Notes: generated by a model not told the origin, from the letters alone. Positions 10,521-21,055 are shown, numbered from the stretch's first letter. The stretch: DNA of 64,000 nucleotides from Alloprevotella sp. Lung230 (GCF_014385435.1 NZ_JACSUD010000001.1:1-64000); one strand, 5' to 3'. Translations and numbers: made by a program.

Positions 10521-12092
10521 TTAGAATTCGCTCGTGAAGTGGAAGCGAATATCCTTGAAATCCTGCTGTGCCATTTGGAGCACGTAACCAGAGTCGGCGA
10601 GGAAGACATCGCGGCCGTCACGGTCTTTGGCCATATATTGGTATTTTCGCTTCTTGAATTGTTCGAGTTGGGCGGGATCGTCACTCTCAATCCAGCAGGC
10701 TTTATAGAGCGAGATGGGTTCCCAGCGGCACTTCGCGCCATACTCGTTTTCGAGGCGGTACTGAATGACTTCAAACTGGAGTTGTCCGACAGTGCCGATG
10801 ATTTTGCGGCCGTTGAATTCGTTGACAAAAAGTTGCGCCACACCTTCGTCCATGAGTTGGTCAATGCCCTTTTGCAGTTGCTTGGTCTTCATGGGGTCGG
10901 CATTTTCGATGTATTTGAACATCTCTGGCGAGAAGGAAGGAAGGCCGCGGAAGTGCATTATCTCGCCTTCGGTGAGGGTGTCGCCGATTTTGAAAATGCC
11001 GTTGTCGGGCAATCCGACAATATCGCCGGGGTAGGCTTCGTCAATCGTTTCTTTGCGCTGCGCCATAAATTGTGTGGGTGAGGAAAAACGCACCGTTTTT
11101 CCGTTGCGCACATGAAGATAAGGGGCATTACGCACGAATTTGCCCGAACACACCTTGCAAAAGGCGATGCAGGAGCGGTGGTTGGGGTCGATGTTGGCCG
11201 TGATTTTGAAGATGAAGCCGGAGAACTTCTTCTCTTCAGGGTCCACCAGGCGCTCTTCGGCCTGCGTGGGGCGGGGTGAAGGAGCGATCTTGACAAAGCA
11301 GTCGAGGAGTTCCTTCACACCGAAGTTGTTGAGCGCCGACCCGAAGAAGACGGGGGCAACGTCAGCGGCACGATAGGTGTCGAGGTCGAAGTCGGGATAG
11401 ACACCTTCGATGAGTTCGAGATCGTCGCGGAGCTTGGCAGCATCGGTTTCGCCCACATTGGCTTCGAGTTCGCCAGGTGCTTTGATGTCTACAGCCACCT
11501 TTTCCGTAACCTTTTGTTTGTCGGCCACGAAGAGGTCGAGTTGTTGCTCATAGATGTTGTAGACGCCTTTGAAGCGCTGGCCCTGGTTGATGGGCCAAGA
11601 AAGGGGGCGCACGTGGATTTGGAGTTCCTCTTCCAGTTCATCGAGCAGGTCGAAAGGGTCGCGACCCTCACGGTCCATCTTATTGACAAAGATAATGACA
11701 GGGGTTTTACGCATGCGGCAGACGGTCATGAGTTTGCGGGTCTGCGCCTCCACGCCTTTTGCGCCATCAACCACGATGATGGCCGAATCTACTGCGGTGA
11801 GCGTGCGGAAAGTATCTTCGGCAAAGTCTTGGTGACCGGGAGTGTCGAGGATGTTTACCTTATAGCCCTCGTAGTCGAACTCCATGACGGAGGTGGTGAC
11901 GGAGATACCACGCTGCTTTTCGATTTCCATCCAGTCGGAGGTCGCGGTCTTCTTGATTTTATTGCTTTTCACCGCTCCTGCCACTTGGATTTGACCACCG
12001 AAAAGGAGGAGCTTCTCGGTGAGCGTAGTCTTACCGGCGTCGGGGTGAGAAATGATGGCAAAGGTACGTCTGCGTTCGATTTCGGGATTCAT
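10521..12092 (-). CDS. prfC: Peptide chain release factor 3 (RF3)
   Basis: A 523-residue GTPase, normal for RF3 (about 525-530). It removes RF1 or RF2 from the ribosome after peptide release. The N-terminus has the P-loop [14 protein letters not shown], then the RF3 marker ...[23 protein letters not shown] (switch I), [16 protein letters not shown], and the G4 motif [16 protein letters not shown]. The C-terminal domain carries [23 protein letters not shown], typical of RF3. The start codon lies only 16 bp after the tamB stop on the same strand, so it is probably the last gene of a barrel protein-tamB-prfC unit. Confidence 0.97.
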   Translation of the reverse strand: MNPEIERRRTFAIISHPDAGKTTLTEKLLLFGGQIQVAGAVKSNKIKKTATSDWMEIEKQRGISVTTSVMEFDYEGYKVNILDTPGHQDFAEDTFRTLTAVDSAIIVVDGAKGVEAQTRKLMTVCRMRKTPVIIFVNKMDREGRDPFDLLDELEEELQIHVRPLSWPINQGQRFKGVYNIYEQQLDLFVADKQKVTEKVAVDIKAPGELEANVGETDAAKLRDDLELIEGVYPDFDLDTYRAADVAPVFFGSALNNFGVKELLDCFVKIAPSPRPTQAEERLVDPEEKKFSGFIFKITANIDPNHRSCIAFCKVCSGKFVRNAPYLHVRNGKTVRFSSPTQFMAQRKETIDEAYPGDIVGLPDNGIFKIGDTLTEGEIMHFRGLPSFSPEMFKYIENADPMKTKQLQKGIDQLMDEGVAQLFVNEFNGRKIIGTVGQLQFEVIQYRLENEYGAKCRWEPISLYKACWIESDDPAQLEQFKKRKYQYMAKDRDGRDVFLADSGYVLQMAQQDFKDIRFHFTSEF

Positions 12093-12107
12093 TCTATTCT
12101 GAGTTTT

Positions 12108-15100
12108 TTATCTTGTTTTGGCGTTTGTGGAGGCAGGGGCGGTGTTGCTTTTGGACTTGTTCTTTCGTTTGCGCGAGAAGAGGTCGCGCAGGGAGGTAAA
12201 GTCGCGCTTGAGTTGAATGCCCACTCCTTGTGTAGTTAGGGTGGATTTTGTGAAGTATCGGTCGTTGGTTTCGCTGTAAGCCTTGAGGTTGACGGTGCCG
12301 GTGGGCGTGAGGAGGTAGTGGACATCAAAGTCGCCCACAAAGTTGGTGGTTGCAGCCTGCCGATCGTGGTAGCCTACCTTACCGTTCACCAGCAGGCGGT
12401 TGTTGAAGAGGCGGCCGGAGAGGGAGCCGTCCACTTCCATATCTTCCCATCCCAATTGTCCTGTGGCAACATTGGCTCCAAATGTCCAGTTGGAGGCACC
12501 CATAGCGTTGGAGATGATGTTGTTGATTTGAGAGGAAAGCGTGTTGGTGAGCAGGGATTTCATCATTACCGTCGACTGCGACTGCCCTGTGGCCGATTCT
12601 GTTGCGGCATAGTTGTACGTGAAGAAGCGGCCGACACCGAGGAGATAGAGCACTTGCATCGTGCGGTCTTCGTCGGAGGCGATGAGGTTGCGCACCATCA
12701 TCTTTTCGTCTTCGCCCACGTTGGGGAGGTCGAAGTCGAGCGCCAGATTCATGTTGCTCATCTTTCCGGTGAAATTGACCAGGCAATTAACGGGGGTCGT
12801 ATTGTTGGCAAATCCACTGCCGATATTGAGGTCGGCCAGCGAAGCAGAATTGACGAGGTAGGAGGCTTTGACGTTGACATCGGCATCCTGCGGATCGCCC
12901 GAGAAGTTGATCGTTCCGCCGGGTAGGAGGGTGAAGTTCTTCTTGATGACGTTTTGGATGCTTAAATCGTAATTGCCTTGTACAATGTTGTAAGTGCCGA
13001 ACATTAAGAAAGCACCTTTATTATAATAGGAGGCTTGGATTTGTCCATTGCCGTGTACGGTGATGACATCGCCGCTTTTGGCATCGGTGACCATGCGGAG
13101 AGTCGAGGAGGGTCGCACCTCTACGTCCATATTGAGGCGGATATTGGTTTTGGCATTCTTCTCCTGTTCCGCCCGTTTCTGTGCTTCACGATGTTGGTGG
13201 AGCGTGGAGTCGGATGTTTCGATGGTGCGCGGTGTAGCATCGCTAAAGGTGAGCAACTCACCATTTCCGGCATCGGGTGTGTCCAGAATATAAGTCAGCG
13301 TACTGCCTTCTTCGGTGGCTACGCGGATGTCGGCATTCAATTGCCCCGCTCCACCAAAAAGATGCACATTGCCCGTACCAAAAGCTGTGGAGAAGAAGGG
13401 CATGTCTATTTCGTAGGGACGGTCGTACAGTTTGAGGTTGTTGCCCGCCATCGTAAAGTCATAGTTGAAATGCTTCAGATGACTGTGGCGCAAAGCTCCC
13501 GTTACTGTTCCCTCTCCTTTCAGTCCATCGCGCAAAGTGGCGCGATCAAGCCGAAACTCTCCGGGCATAATGGTCACGTTGGCATCCGTGACGTTATAAG
13601 CAACGCCCGTCACAGGCACGCGTGCCGAAGCCGAACCATGTTCAAAGCCTTCAAAATCGATATTCTTGAAACCGCCGAACACACGGCAGTAGCCAGTGGC
13701 ACGTCCTTCAAACTGGTCAAAAATCCCCTCGGTATATGTACGTAGAAAACCCAGAGAAGTATTTTCACTTCTCACCTTGAGATCGAGTTCTTTGCGACCG
13801 AGGCTCACAAACCCATTCACTTCCGTGTGGCTCAGCCCCGGCTCACGAATGTCGGCATCAAGCGATATTGTTTTTTCTCCACCCTCAAATCGGCCTTTCA
13901 CGAGGGCATGTCCCAGTGGTGCATCATTGAAGCGGAAGTTTGGAATGTCGAGTTCAGCGGTCAGGGTCAGTTGGCCGTTGTCGGAAGGCCGCAGTACACC
14001 GCGCCCCGTGGCGTGTCCACCAAACGTAACATCGTCAAATCCTGTCATCTCCAGCGCATAACCCACATCGACTTTGCGCAAATCAATCACCAGTCCGTCA
14101 TGCCCTTTGGCATAAGCACCCGACACGGCAATCCGCTGGTCGGCGTGGACGAGCGAAAGATTGGTAATGTTGAGCTGCCCTCCTTGGAGTGTGATGTTTC
14201 CAGGCTCGATGTTCCACACGCTGTCATTGATGGCCAAGGCTGTGGGAAGGATGTCGGTAGAAAACTGCCATTTTTCACTTCCTCCATGTAAATTCTGGAA
14301 TTGCGTAGACGTTTGCAGTTTACCATAAAGCCGCCCTTCACGCAATTCTCGCCACTCCAACCGGGTGAGTAATCGACCCTGTTGGGTTTGGGCTTGTAGT
14401 TCAACTTGCAAATCTGCATGTTTTCCAGGGTGGATGGCTTTCAATAAGCACGACACACTGTCGCCATCACTTCGCGCCATCAGCGAAAAGTCTTGAATAC
14501 TCTCATCTCCTATCTTCACGTCGGGAGCAGAAGCCAGTAGGCGGAAACGGCGTCCGTCGGTAGTGGCCGACCCGCTCACGCTGATGGGTTGTGGCGCAGA
14601 AACATCGGCTTTGAGAAGGCGCTGAAAGAAATCGGTGCGCTTCACCAATAGGGCGAACGAAAGCCGAGAGTCCGCCGAACTCAAGGAGGTTGAAGCAGGT
14701 TGGAGAGAGGGTTTAGGACGGCCTTCGCTTTGCATCAGTTGTTGTGCCAAGTGGTTTTGCAAGCGCTGCACGAGTTGTTTCAAATGGAGGACATCCCAAA
14801 CACCATCGGCTTCCATATCGGCAAAATCACTTTGCAACTGTAAGTGAGTACCTTGTTTCTGAGGGCGGGCAGTCAAACGCAAATGTTCCAAAACATAAGG
14901 ATTGGCATTGAGCTGGTCGCCTTGTAGCACAAAATCCTTCACCTCCAAACTGCCTTCCTGTGGCTGTGCATGGAGGCGGGGAAGGTGAGCCGTGGCTTCA
15001 AAGGAGAAAGCCCCATTGTTCCATTGCTTGGTCAGCCCCAATGCTCCGGGAATGATGCGCGAAACGTCAAGATGGAGTTGTAACTGCGAGGGGTGCCAGT

Positions 15101-16622
15101 TTGAACTGAGCGCTGCCGAAGCCTTGGCTTCAAAATGTGCGATGGGATCTTCCAACTTCAGTTGAACACGTGCTTGCTGCTGTTGCAAATCCGCTTGGGT
15201 ATGCAAACCGCGAAGCTCGCGCCCTTCCCAAGTGAATCGAGGGACGTGCAGTTCTACCTGACCTTGGGGAAGTCCGCCCTTAGGCAGTTCGACGCTCCCT
15301 TTGAGATGGAAATCCATTTGTGTAGGCACGTACTTGTGGGCATACAGCAGAGAGGGCTTGAAGTTGACGGAGGAAAGTTGTCCTTGCACGTGGCGGTGGG
15401 CATAGCGTACGTCCGTAGCAAGGACACCCAAGGCAGAAGTAATGGTTCCCTTAAAGTGTGCCGATGCTTTTCGGCCATATCCGCCTTCTCCCTTCACCAA
15501 AATATCGCCCGTTTTCGCCAACCACGTGGGGCGTTGTTGAGGGGGGAGAAGGTTCAATACCTGCATTTGCAAAGGTTCGGCCACAAACAGACGTTCCACC
15601 TCGCCCGACACGGTTTCCAAACGCTTGTTGCGCCAAAGCAGGTGGGCACGTCCTTGAAGCTGTAACGTCCCCGCTTCGTTTTGAAGGGTCAATGACTGAA
15701 ATTGCCAAAGGCGTGGCGATAAGTCAAATCCGGCACTGAGAGTGAACGTCTGAGGGAGTTTTTGGAGGTGGGGAAGAAAAGGTGCTGCATCGCGAGTGGA
15801 GAGCACCGCTTGCTCCAAGCGTCCTTTGGTGGTGAGGGTTTGCCGGAAGCGCTGAATATCGGCAGTGGCATCATATCGTAGTAACAAGTCTTCTTGTTGC
15901 AGGCGGGAGTGGGCAGTCTGCAACAATAGTCCGCGAAGCACACATTGGTGTCGATTGGCAGCCAACCGCAACCGCAACTCTCGCAGTTGCAGCCCGCAAG
16001 CCTCACGGGCTTGCAAATGGCGTACACGCAGGTTGATGCTGTCATTGCTCAGATGCTTGAGACTCACGATGGCATCGAAGTCGGTCAAAGCCACATGATG
16101 CGGAGAGAACACTCCGGAAGTCGGTGCGGCTTCATACCACTCATCATAGCGTACCTCACAGCGACGCATGATGAGCGAGTTGATGCGCAGATGGAGAGGA
16201 GTTGTTTCTCCTCCCTCACTTTTGAAGGCATCTAAGATATACTGAAAATTAGTGCGTCCACTGCGCGTTTCCTTATAGAGGTTCACTTTTCCATCCAGCA
16301 GAGCAATGTTGCGCAAGGAAATTTGCTTGCGCAGCAAAGAGCGTAATTCGATTTTACCAAAGAGAAGGCGACTTTCCAGTAAAACCTTGTTTTTACGATC
16401 GCGCACCACTACATCGTGCAGCGAAACACTATTGAACAAACCGAACGCTAACCCTCCGATTTCGACATCCGAATGGATTTGGTCTTCGATCTGCTCTTCT
16501 ATGGCATCGGCCACAAAGCGCTGTACACTCGAGTTGTCGAGTGCAATCAGCAGCAAGGTGTAAAGGGCGATGAGCACACCTGCCGTCCATTGGAAGAGTA
16601 GTCGAAAGGAAAGTTTTCGCAT
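12108..16622 (-). CDS. TamB-family translocation/assembly module protein (DUF490)
   Basis: A 1504-residue protein with one N-terminal membrane helix (FQWTAGVLIALYTLLLIAL, about residues 10-28), then long beta-rich AsmA/TamB repeats, and a C-terminal DUF490 domain from about residue 1050. The end has the conserved ASYLVNSASLADLNIG and VMMKSLLTNTLSSQINNI segments. Family knowledge: TamB spans the periplasm as a hydrophobic groove and carries phospholipid to, or helps assemble proteins in, the outer membrane, in many bacteria with the BamA-like TamA. Here the gene just upstream (35 bp) encodes a small outer-membrane barrel, not TamA. The middle region is Gln-rich. prfC follows within 16 bp. Confidence 0.9.
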   Translation of the reverse strand: MRKLSFRLLFQWTAGVLIALYTLLLIALDNSSVQRFVADAIEEQIEDQIHSDVEIGGLAFGLFNSVSLHDVVVRDRKNKVLLESRLLFGKIELRSLLRKQISLRNIALLDGKVNLYKETRSGRTNFQYILDAFKSEGGETTPLHLRINSLIMRRCEVRYDEWYEAAPTSGVFSPHHVALTDFDAIVSLKHLSNDSINLRVRHLQAREACGLQLRELRLRLAANRHQCVLRGLLLQTAHSRLQQEDLLLRYDATADIQRFRQTLTTKGRLEQAVLSTRDAAPFLPHLQKLPQTFTLSAGFDLSPRLWQFQSLTLQNEAGTLQLQGRAHLLWRNKRLETVSGEVERLFVAEPLQMQVLNLLPPQQRPTWLAKTGDILVKGEGGYGRKASAHFKGTITSALGVLATDVRYAHRHVQGQLSSVNFKPSLLYAHKYVPTQMDFHLKGSVELPKGGLPQGQVELHVPRFTWEGRELRGLHTQADLQQQQARVQLKLEDPIAHFEAKASAALSSNWHPSQLQLHLDVSRIIPGALGLTKQWNNGAFSFEATAHLPRLHAQPQEGSLEVKDFVLQGDQLNANPYVLEHLRLTARPQKQGTHLQLQSDFADMEADGVWDVLHLKQLVQRLQNHLAQQLMQSEGRPKPSLQPASTSLSSADSRLSFALLVKRTDFFQRLLKADVSAPQPISVSGSATTDGRRFRLLASAPDVKIGDESIQDFSLMARSDGDSVSCLLKAIHPGKHADLQVELQAQTQQGRLLTRLEWRELREGRLYGKLQTSTQFQNLHGGSEKWQFSTDILPTALAINDSVWNIEPGNITLQGGQLNITNLSLVHADQRIAVSGAYAKGHDGLVIDLRKVDVGYALEMTGFDDVTFGGHATGRGVLRPSDNGQLTLTAELDIPNFRFNDAPLGHALVKGRFEGGEKTISLDADIREPGLSHTEVNGFVSLGRKELDLKVRSENTSLGFLRTYTEGIFDQFEGRATGYCRVFGGFKNIDFEGFEHGSASARVPVTGVAYNVTDANVTIMPGEFRLDRATLRDGLKGEGTVTGALRHSHLKHFNYDFTMAGNNLKLYDRPYEIDMPFFSTAFGTGNVHLFGGAGQLNADIRVATEEGSTLTYILDTPDAGNGELLTFSDATPRTIETSDSTLHQHREAQKRAEQEKNAKTNIRLNMDVEVRPSSTLRMVTDAKSGDVITVHGNGQIQASYYNKGAFLMFGTYNIVQGNYDLSIQNVIKKNFTLLPGGTINFSGDPQDADVNVKASYLVNSASLADLNIGSGFANNTTPVNCLVNFTGKMSNMNLALDFDLPNVGEDEKMMVRNLIASDEDRTMQVLYLLGVGRFFTYNYAATESATGQSQSTVMMKSLLTNTLSSQINNIISNAMGASNWTFGANVATGQLGWEDMEVDGSLSGRLFNNRLLVNGKVGYHDRQAATTNFVGDFDVHYLLTPTGTVNLKAYSETNDRYFTKSTLTTQGVGIQLKRDFTSLRDLFSRKRKNKSKSNTAPASTNAKTR

Positions 16623-16657
16623 AAATCCAGCTGTTCGAGAACAGCACTTGCAAATCT

Positions 16658-17428
16658 CTATTTTTTACGTTTTACGTCGAGCAAATAAGAAATCTTTGCC
16701 GAGATGGTATTGTGGGGTGAGCGACTGAAAGGGTCGCGTTTGGAGTTGCCAAACAAGTCGGCCAATCCATAATAGTAGCGGGCATCCAGCACGAAACGTC
16801 CCACTTTGGTAGCCACTTCCATGCCCAATCCGGCACAAATCCCGTAGTCGAAATGATGTTCGATGGGTTTGTCATATTGCGCAAAGACGTTGTTGGCGCG
16901 GTCGGGCACCGTTGTGCCGGAGAGAACGCGGGTAGTCCAAGTGGATGAACGCAGTTCTTTTTCCTGCAACGCATATCCCAGTTGAGGGCCGGCCAAAAGA
17001 AAGCCTTTCACTCCACGCTGTTCACGCCCAAACCCCAAGTTGGCTAAAATGGGCAGTTGCAGATAGTCGATGCGGCGCTCGTAGGTGTCGGCCAACTTGA
17101 CGCTTTGACTCGAATAGATGTCTTCCTTCCAACCCAAACGAGCATAATTGAGCTCAACTTGGATGGCACAAATCATACTGAAATATTTCTCACTGGTGTA
17201 GCGCGCCGTCAGACCGATAGTGGGGGCGGTAAGGTAGGTTTGGCGAATGTTGGGCTGAAACAACACCTTGTTCATTTGTACCCCGGCATTGACACCAACC
17301 ACCCAGTCGTTTCGAGGCGATCCCACTTGGGCGTAGGTCGGCAGAAGGGCGATGAGTAGCAGTACCAACCACCCGGCTCTCAGGGAGTAAAATTGAAGAA
17401 ATGGAGCGAAAAAAAAGGCTTTTTTCAT
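16658..17428 (-). CDS. Outer-membrane beta-barrel protein, PorT/OMP_b-brl_2-like
   Basis: A 256-residue exported protein. It starts MKKAFFFAPFLQF, with a hydrophobic signal segment to TYAQ, followed by NDWVVGVNAGVQMNKVLFQP and alternating strands ending in the aromatic-rich GRFVLDARYYYGLADLF and ISAKISYLLDVKRKK. The pattern fits the PorT-like small barrels of Bacteroidetes (PF13568). An in-frame ATG at 17458 would add ten residues before the lysines; the start at 17428 gives a better signal peptide. It lies 35 bp upstream of tamB, so it may be cotranscribed with it; whether it works with TamB is unknown. Confidence 0.8.
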   Translation of the reverse strand: MKKAFFFAPFLQFYSLRAGWLVLLLIALLPTYAQVGSPRNDWVVGVNAGVQMNKVLFQPNIRQTYLTAPTIGLTARYTSEKYFSMICAIQVELNYARLGWKEDIYSSQSVKLADTYERRIDYLQLPILANLGFGREQRGVKGFLLAGPQLGYALQEKELRSSTWTTRVLSGTTVPDRANNVFAQYDKPIEHHFDYGICAGLGMEVATKVGRFVLDARYYYGLADLFGNSKRDPFSRSPHNTISAKISYLLDVKRKK

Positions 17429-17475
17429 CACGTTGAAAATGAGGGGCTTAAAAAGCACTGAGCGGCTCGCAAATT

Positions 17476-17559
17476 TACCTCAGAGGTAGTTTTTTCTATC
17501 TCAGAGGTAAAAAAATCTACCTCTGAGATAAATAAATTTAGTTCTGAGGTAAATTTCAC
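17476..17559. repeat. Quadruple 21-bp near-palindromic array, CTCAGAG family, copy 1
   Basis: Four 21-bp units begin at 17476, 17497, 17518 and 17539. Each is centred on a dyad such as TACCTCAGAGGTA, followed by an A/T-rich linker. The array lies in the 370-bp divergent gap between the barrel-protein gene and pheT, starting about 50 bp upstream of the barrel gene start. A related array in reverse orientation is at 45007-45069. Confidence 0.88.
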
Positions 17560-17703
17560 GCGCTGTCTCTGTGCAAAAAGCACAATATAGATATTGGACG
17601 CGAAGATACGCAAAAATCCTTGCTTTCTCCTTATTAGAATCTGAAAAACTGCAATTCATTCCGTTTTCGTTCCGTTCTATTTTCTGTTTTCAAAAGAATT
17701 TGC

Positions 17704-17711
17704 TAATTTTG
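17704..17711 (+). promoter_or_regulatory. Promoter -7 box for pheT
   Basis: TAATTTTG matches the Bacteroidetes -7 consensus and predicts a leader of about 80 nt before pheT. No clear TTTG box is seen at the expected -33 position, so only the -7 element is supported. Confidence 0.55.
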
Positions 17712-17800
17712 CGCTGATTTATGCAGCGCTGTGCCTTGTCCTTCTTGACAAGGGTGTTTGGAACATATCGCAGCCCTACGTTTGCAAACAGATTTAGATT

Positions 17801-20269
17801 ATGAACATATCCTATAAGTGGCTGAAAGAGTATGTCGATTTTGACCTTTCGGCCGAAGAAGTTGCAGTTGCCCTTACCTCCATCGGTTTGGAAGTGGGCA
17901 GCGTTGAAGAGGTGCAAACCATCCGTGGAGGTTTGAAAGGCTTGGTGGTGGGACACGTCCTCACGTGTGAAGCACACCCCAATTCCGATCACATGCACAT
18001 CACCACTGTCGACCTCGGCAATGGCGAAGCTCCCACGCAAATTGTGTGCGGCGCGCATAACGTAGCGGCCGGACAAAAAGTGATTGTGGCCACTTTGGGC
18101 ACGAAACTCTACGACGGCGACAGCGAATTTACGATTAAGAAATCAAAGTTGCGTGGTGTCGAAAGTAACGGTATGATTTGTGCCGAAGATGAAATCGGCG
18201 TTGGGACAAACCACGACGGCATCATGGTGCTGCCGGCTGAAACGCAGGTGGGTACTCCTGCTGCTGAATACTTTGGTTTGGAAAGCGATTTCCTCATTGA
18301 AGTAGACATCACCCCCAACCGCGCCGATGCTTGTTCGCATTGGGGCGTGGCACGCGATTTGTACGCTTACCTTCTGCGCAATAACCTTCCCACGGCTTTG
18401 CATCGTCCCACCGACGAGGCATTCAGCGTAGACAACCACGACCTTCCCATCGAAGTGGTGGTGGAAAATACGGAAGCTTGCCCACGCTATTGTGCCGTTA
18501 CGGTGAGTGGTTGTGAAGTGAAGGAGAGCCCGAAATGGTTGCAGGATAAATTGACGACCATCGGTTTGCGTCCGATCAACAACATTGTGGACATCACCAA
18601 CTACGTGATGATGGCCTACGGACAGCCCCTCCACTGCTTTGATGCCGACATGGTGAAAGGCAATAAGGTGGTGGTGAAGTCGATGCCCGAAGGTACGAAG
18701 TTTGTCACCCTCGATGGTGAAGAACATACTCTCTCCGACCGTGATTTGGCCATCTGCAATGCTGAAGAACCCATGTGCATTGCCGGAGTGTTTGGCGGTA
18801 AGGGTAGTGGCACCTATGAAACGACCACCAATGTGCTTTTTGAAAGTGCCTATTTCCACCCCACATGGATTCGCAAAAGCGCTCGTCGTCACGGCCTGAA
18901 TACAGATGCTTCTTTCCGTTTCGAGCGGGGTATCGATCCCGATGGACAGATTTACGCCCTCAAACAAGCGGCTTTGCTCGCTAAGGAGTTGGCGGGCGGT
19001 ACTATCTCTATGGAAATCGTTGATGTGGAAGCCCCCGGTTTGACGAAGAAGTTTGAAGTTGAACTTCCCTATCAATATACCACCGACATTATCGGTAAAG
19101 ACATTCCCCACACGCTCATCAAAACGATTGTAGAGGCTTTGGAAATGAAGGTCGTGGAGGAAACTCCCGAAGCGCTTCGCCTTGAAGTGCCGGCTTACCG
19201 CGTTGATGTGCAGCGCCCCTGCGATGTGGTGGAGGACGTGCTCCGCATCTACGGTTATAACAACGTGGAAATTCCCACCAGCCTCAAATCCTCACTGACC
19301 ATCAAGGGTATTCACGATGTGAGTTTCCGTTTGCAAACCTTGGTGAGCGAACAACTCGTGGGCTGTGGTTTCAACGAAATCCTCAACAACTCTCTTACTC
19401 GAGAGGCTTATTATAACGAAAGTAAAACTTATGCGCCCGAACATCTCGTGCGCCTTATCAACCCGCTTTCGACCGACCTCAACGTGATGCGCCAAACACT
19501 CCTCTTCGGTGGTTTGGAGAGCATTGCCCACAACGCAAACCGAAAAGCATCGAACCTCCGCTTCTTCGAGTTTGGCAACTGCTACCACTTCGATGCCGAC
19601 AAGAAAAATCCCGAAAAGGTTTTGGCTGGTTACAGCGAAGAGCAACACCTCGGTCTGTGGCTCACCGGTAAGCGCGTGGAAGACTCTTGGGCGCATGCCG
19701 ATGAGGCCTCTAATATCTACGAACTGAAGGCTTATGCCCTCAACGTACTCAAACGCTTGGGTATCTCATTGGCCGGACTGCTGGTTGAGGACGGAAAAAG
19801 CGATATTTTCTCGAAGAGTATCGCTGTGACCGACCGCAATGGCAAACTCTATCTCGAACTTGGTCTGGTCAAAAAGACCTTCCTCGTGGCTTGCGAAGTT
19901 GAACAAGAAGTGTACTATGCCGACTTTAATTGGTCGCTGCTCATGAAGAAACTTCCCAAGAAGGAGGTTTCTTACAAGGAGTTGCCCAAATTCCCTGCTG
20001 TGCGTCGCGACCTTGCCCTCTTGCTGGACAGCTCGGTGAAGTTTGCTGATATCGAACGCATTGCTTTTGCCACTGAAAAGAAACTCCTCCGTCGCGTCGA
20101 ACTTTTCGATGTTTACGAAGGTAAGCAACTTGAAGCTGGCAAAAAGAGTTATGCCGTGGCGTTCATCCTCCAGGATGAAACCAAGACGATGAACGATAAG
20201 CAGACTGAGGCTATCATGAGCAAGATTATCGCTCAACTCGAAAAGCAACTCGGCGCAACACTGAGATAA
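17801..20269 (+). CDS. pheT: Phenylalanyl-tRNA synthetase beta subunit
   Basis: An 822-residue PheT, full length for bacteria. Visible in order: the MNISYKWLKEYVDFDLSAEEVA N-terminus, an EMAP-type tRNA-binding domain (about residues 40-150, with VGHVLTCEAHPNSDHMHITTVDLG), the B3/B4 editing domain (about 215-385), B5 (from about 405), the catalytic-like core containing LLFGGLESIAHNANRK, and the C-terminal FDX-ACB domain (about 730-820). It partners with PheS, encoded 11 kb away on the same strand. The yebC-type gene follows after 42 bp. Confidence 0.97.
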   Translation: MNISYKWLKEYVDFDLSAEEVAVALTSIGLEVGSVEEVQTIRGGLKGLVVGHVLTCEAHPNSDHMHITTVDLGNGEAPTQIVCGAHNVAAGQKVIVATLGTKLYDGDSEFTIKKSKLRGVESNGMICAEDEIGVGTNHDGIMVLPAETQVGTPAAEYFGLESDFLIEVDITPNRADACSHWGVARDLYAYLLRNNLPTALHRPTDEAFSVDNHDLPIEVVVENTEACPRYCAVTVSGCEVKESPKWLQDKLTTIGLRPINNIVDITNYVMMAYGQPLHCFDADMVKGNKVVVKSMPEGTKFVTLDGEEHTLSDRDLAICNAEEPMCIAGVFGGKGSGTYETTTNVLFESAYFHPTWIRKSARRHGLNTDASFRFERGIDPDGQIYALKQAALLAKELAGGTISMEIVDVEAPGLTKKFEVELPYQYTTDIIGKDIPHTLIKTIVEALEMKVVEETPEALRLEVPAYRVDVQRPCDVVEDVLRIYGYNNVEIPTSLKSSLTIKGIHDVSFRLQTLVSEQLVGCGFNEILNNSLTREAYYNESKTYAPEHLVRLINPLSTDLNVMRQTLLFGGLESIAHNANRKASNLRFFEFGNCYHFDADKKNPEKVLAGYSEEQHLGLWLTGKRVEDSWAHADEASNIYELKAYALNVLKRLGISLAGLLVEDGKSDIFSKSIAVTDRNGKLYLELGLVKKTFLVACEVEQEVYYADFNWSLLMKKLPKKEVSYKELPKFPAVRRDLALLLDSSVKFADIERIAFATEKKLLRRVELFDVYEGKQLEAGKKSYAVAFILQDETKTMNDKQTEAIMSKIIAQLEKQLGATLR

Positions 20270-20311
20270 GCACAAATCATCTAAAACAAAATAACTAAAC
20301 CATATTTTCCC

Positions 20312-21055
20312 ATGGGAAGAGCATTTGAATATCGTAAGGCCGCTAAAATGAAGCGCTGGGGCCACATGGCTCGTACATTTACCAAAATTGGTAAGCAGAT
20401 TGCCGTAGCTGTTAAGGCCGGCGGTCCTGAACCCGAAATGAACCCCGCCCTGCGCGCCATCATTGCCACTGCAAAGCGCGAGAACATGCCTAAGGACAAC
20501 ATCGATCGCGCCATCAAAAACGCGATGGGTAAAGACCAAAGCGATTATAAGACCATGACCTATGAGGGCTACGGCCCCCACGGCATCGCTGTCTTTGTCG
20601 ACACGCTCACTGACAACCCTACCCGCACTGTGGGTGACGTTCGTTCTGTCTTCAACAAGTTCAGCGGCAACCTTGGTACGATGGGTTCGCTCGCCTTCCT
20701 CTTCGATCACAAGTGTGTCTTTGCCTTCAAGAAGACTGAGGGTTTGGATATGGAAGAAATGATTCTCGACCTCATCGACTACGGCGTAGAAGACGAATTT
20801 GACGAAGACGAGGAAGAAGGTACCATCACGATTTATGGCGACCCGAAGTCGTTCAACGAAATCCAGAAGCATCTTGAAAGCGAAGGTTTCGAAATCGTTA
20901 GTGCTGAGTTTACCTATATTCCTAACGACCTTAAAGACGTGACTGATGAACAGCGCGAAACCCTCGATAAGATGGTAGAACGCCTTGAAGATTTTGACGA
21001 TGTTCAGAACGTCTACACCAACATGAAGCCCGCTGAGGGCGACGGCGAGGAATAA
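20312..21055 (+). CDS. YebC/PmpR-family DNA-binding/translation regulator
   Basis: A 247-residue YebC/TACO1-family protein. It starts with MGRAFEYRKAAKMKRWGHMARTFTKIGKQI, the family N-terminus, contains NMPKDNIDRAIKNAMGK, and ends with an acidic C-terminal tail (ENVYTNMKPAEGDGEE-like). Family knowledge: members have been described as transcriptional regulators and, more recently, as factors that relieve ribosome stalling at proline stretches; which applies here is unknown. It lies 42 bp after pheT and is followed by a strong bidirectional terminator. Confidence 0.93.
   Translation: MGRAFEYRKAAKMKRWGHMARTFTKIGKQIAVAVKAGGPEPEMNPALRAIIATAKRENMPKDNIDRAIKNAMGKDQSDYKTMTYEGYGPHGIAVFVDTLTDNPTRTVGDVRSVFNKFSGNLGTMGSLAFLFDHKCVFAFKKTEGLDMEEMILDLIDYGVEDEFDEDEEEGTITIYGDPKSFNEIQKHLESEGFEIVSAEFTYIPNDLKDVTDEQRETLDKMVERLEDFDDVQNVYTNMKPAEGDGEE

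Noticed and set aside
5594-20269. Wide separation of pheS and pheT as a possible rearrangement.
   Set aside because: Separate pheS and pheT genes are, to my knowledge, common in Bacteroidetes, so this is not evidence of recent disruption.
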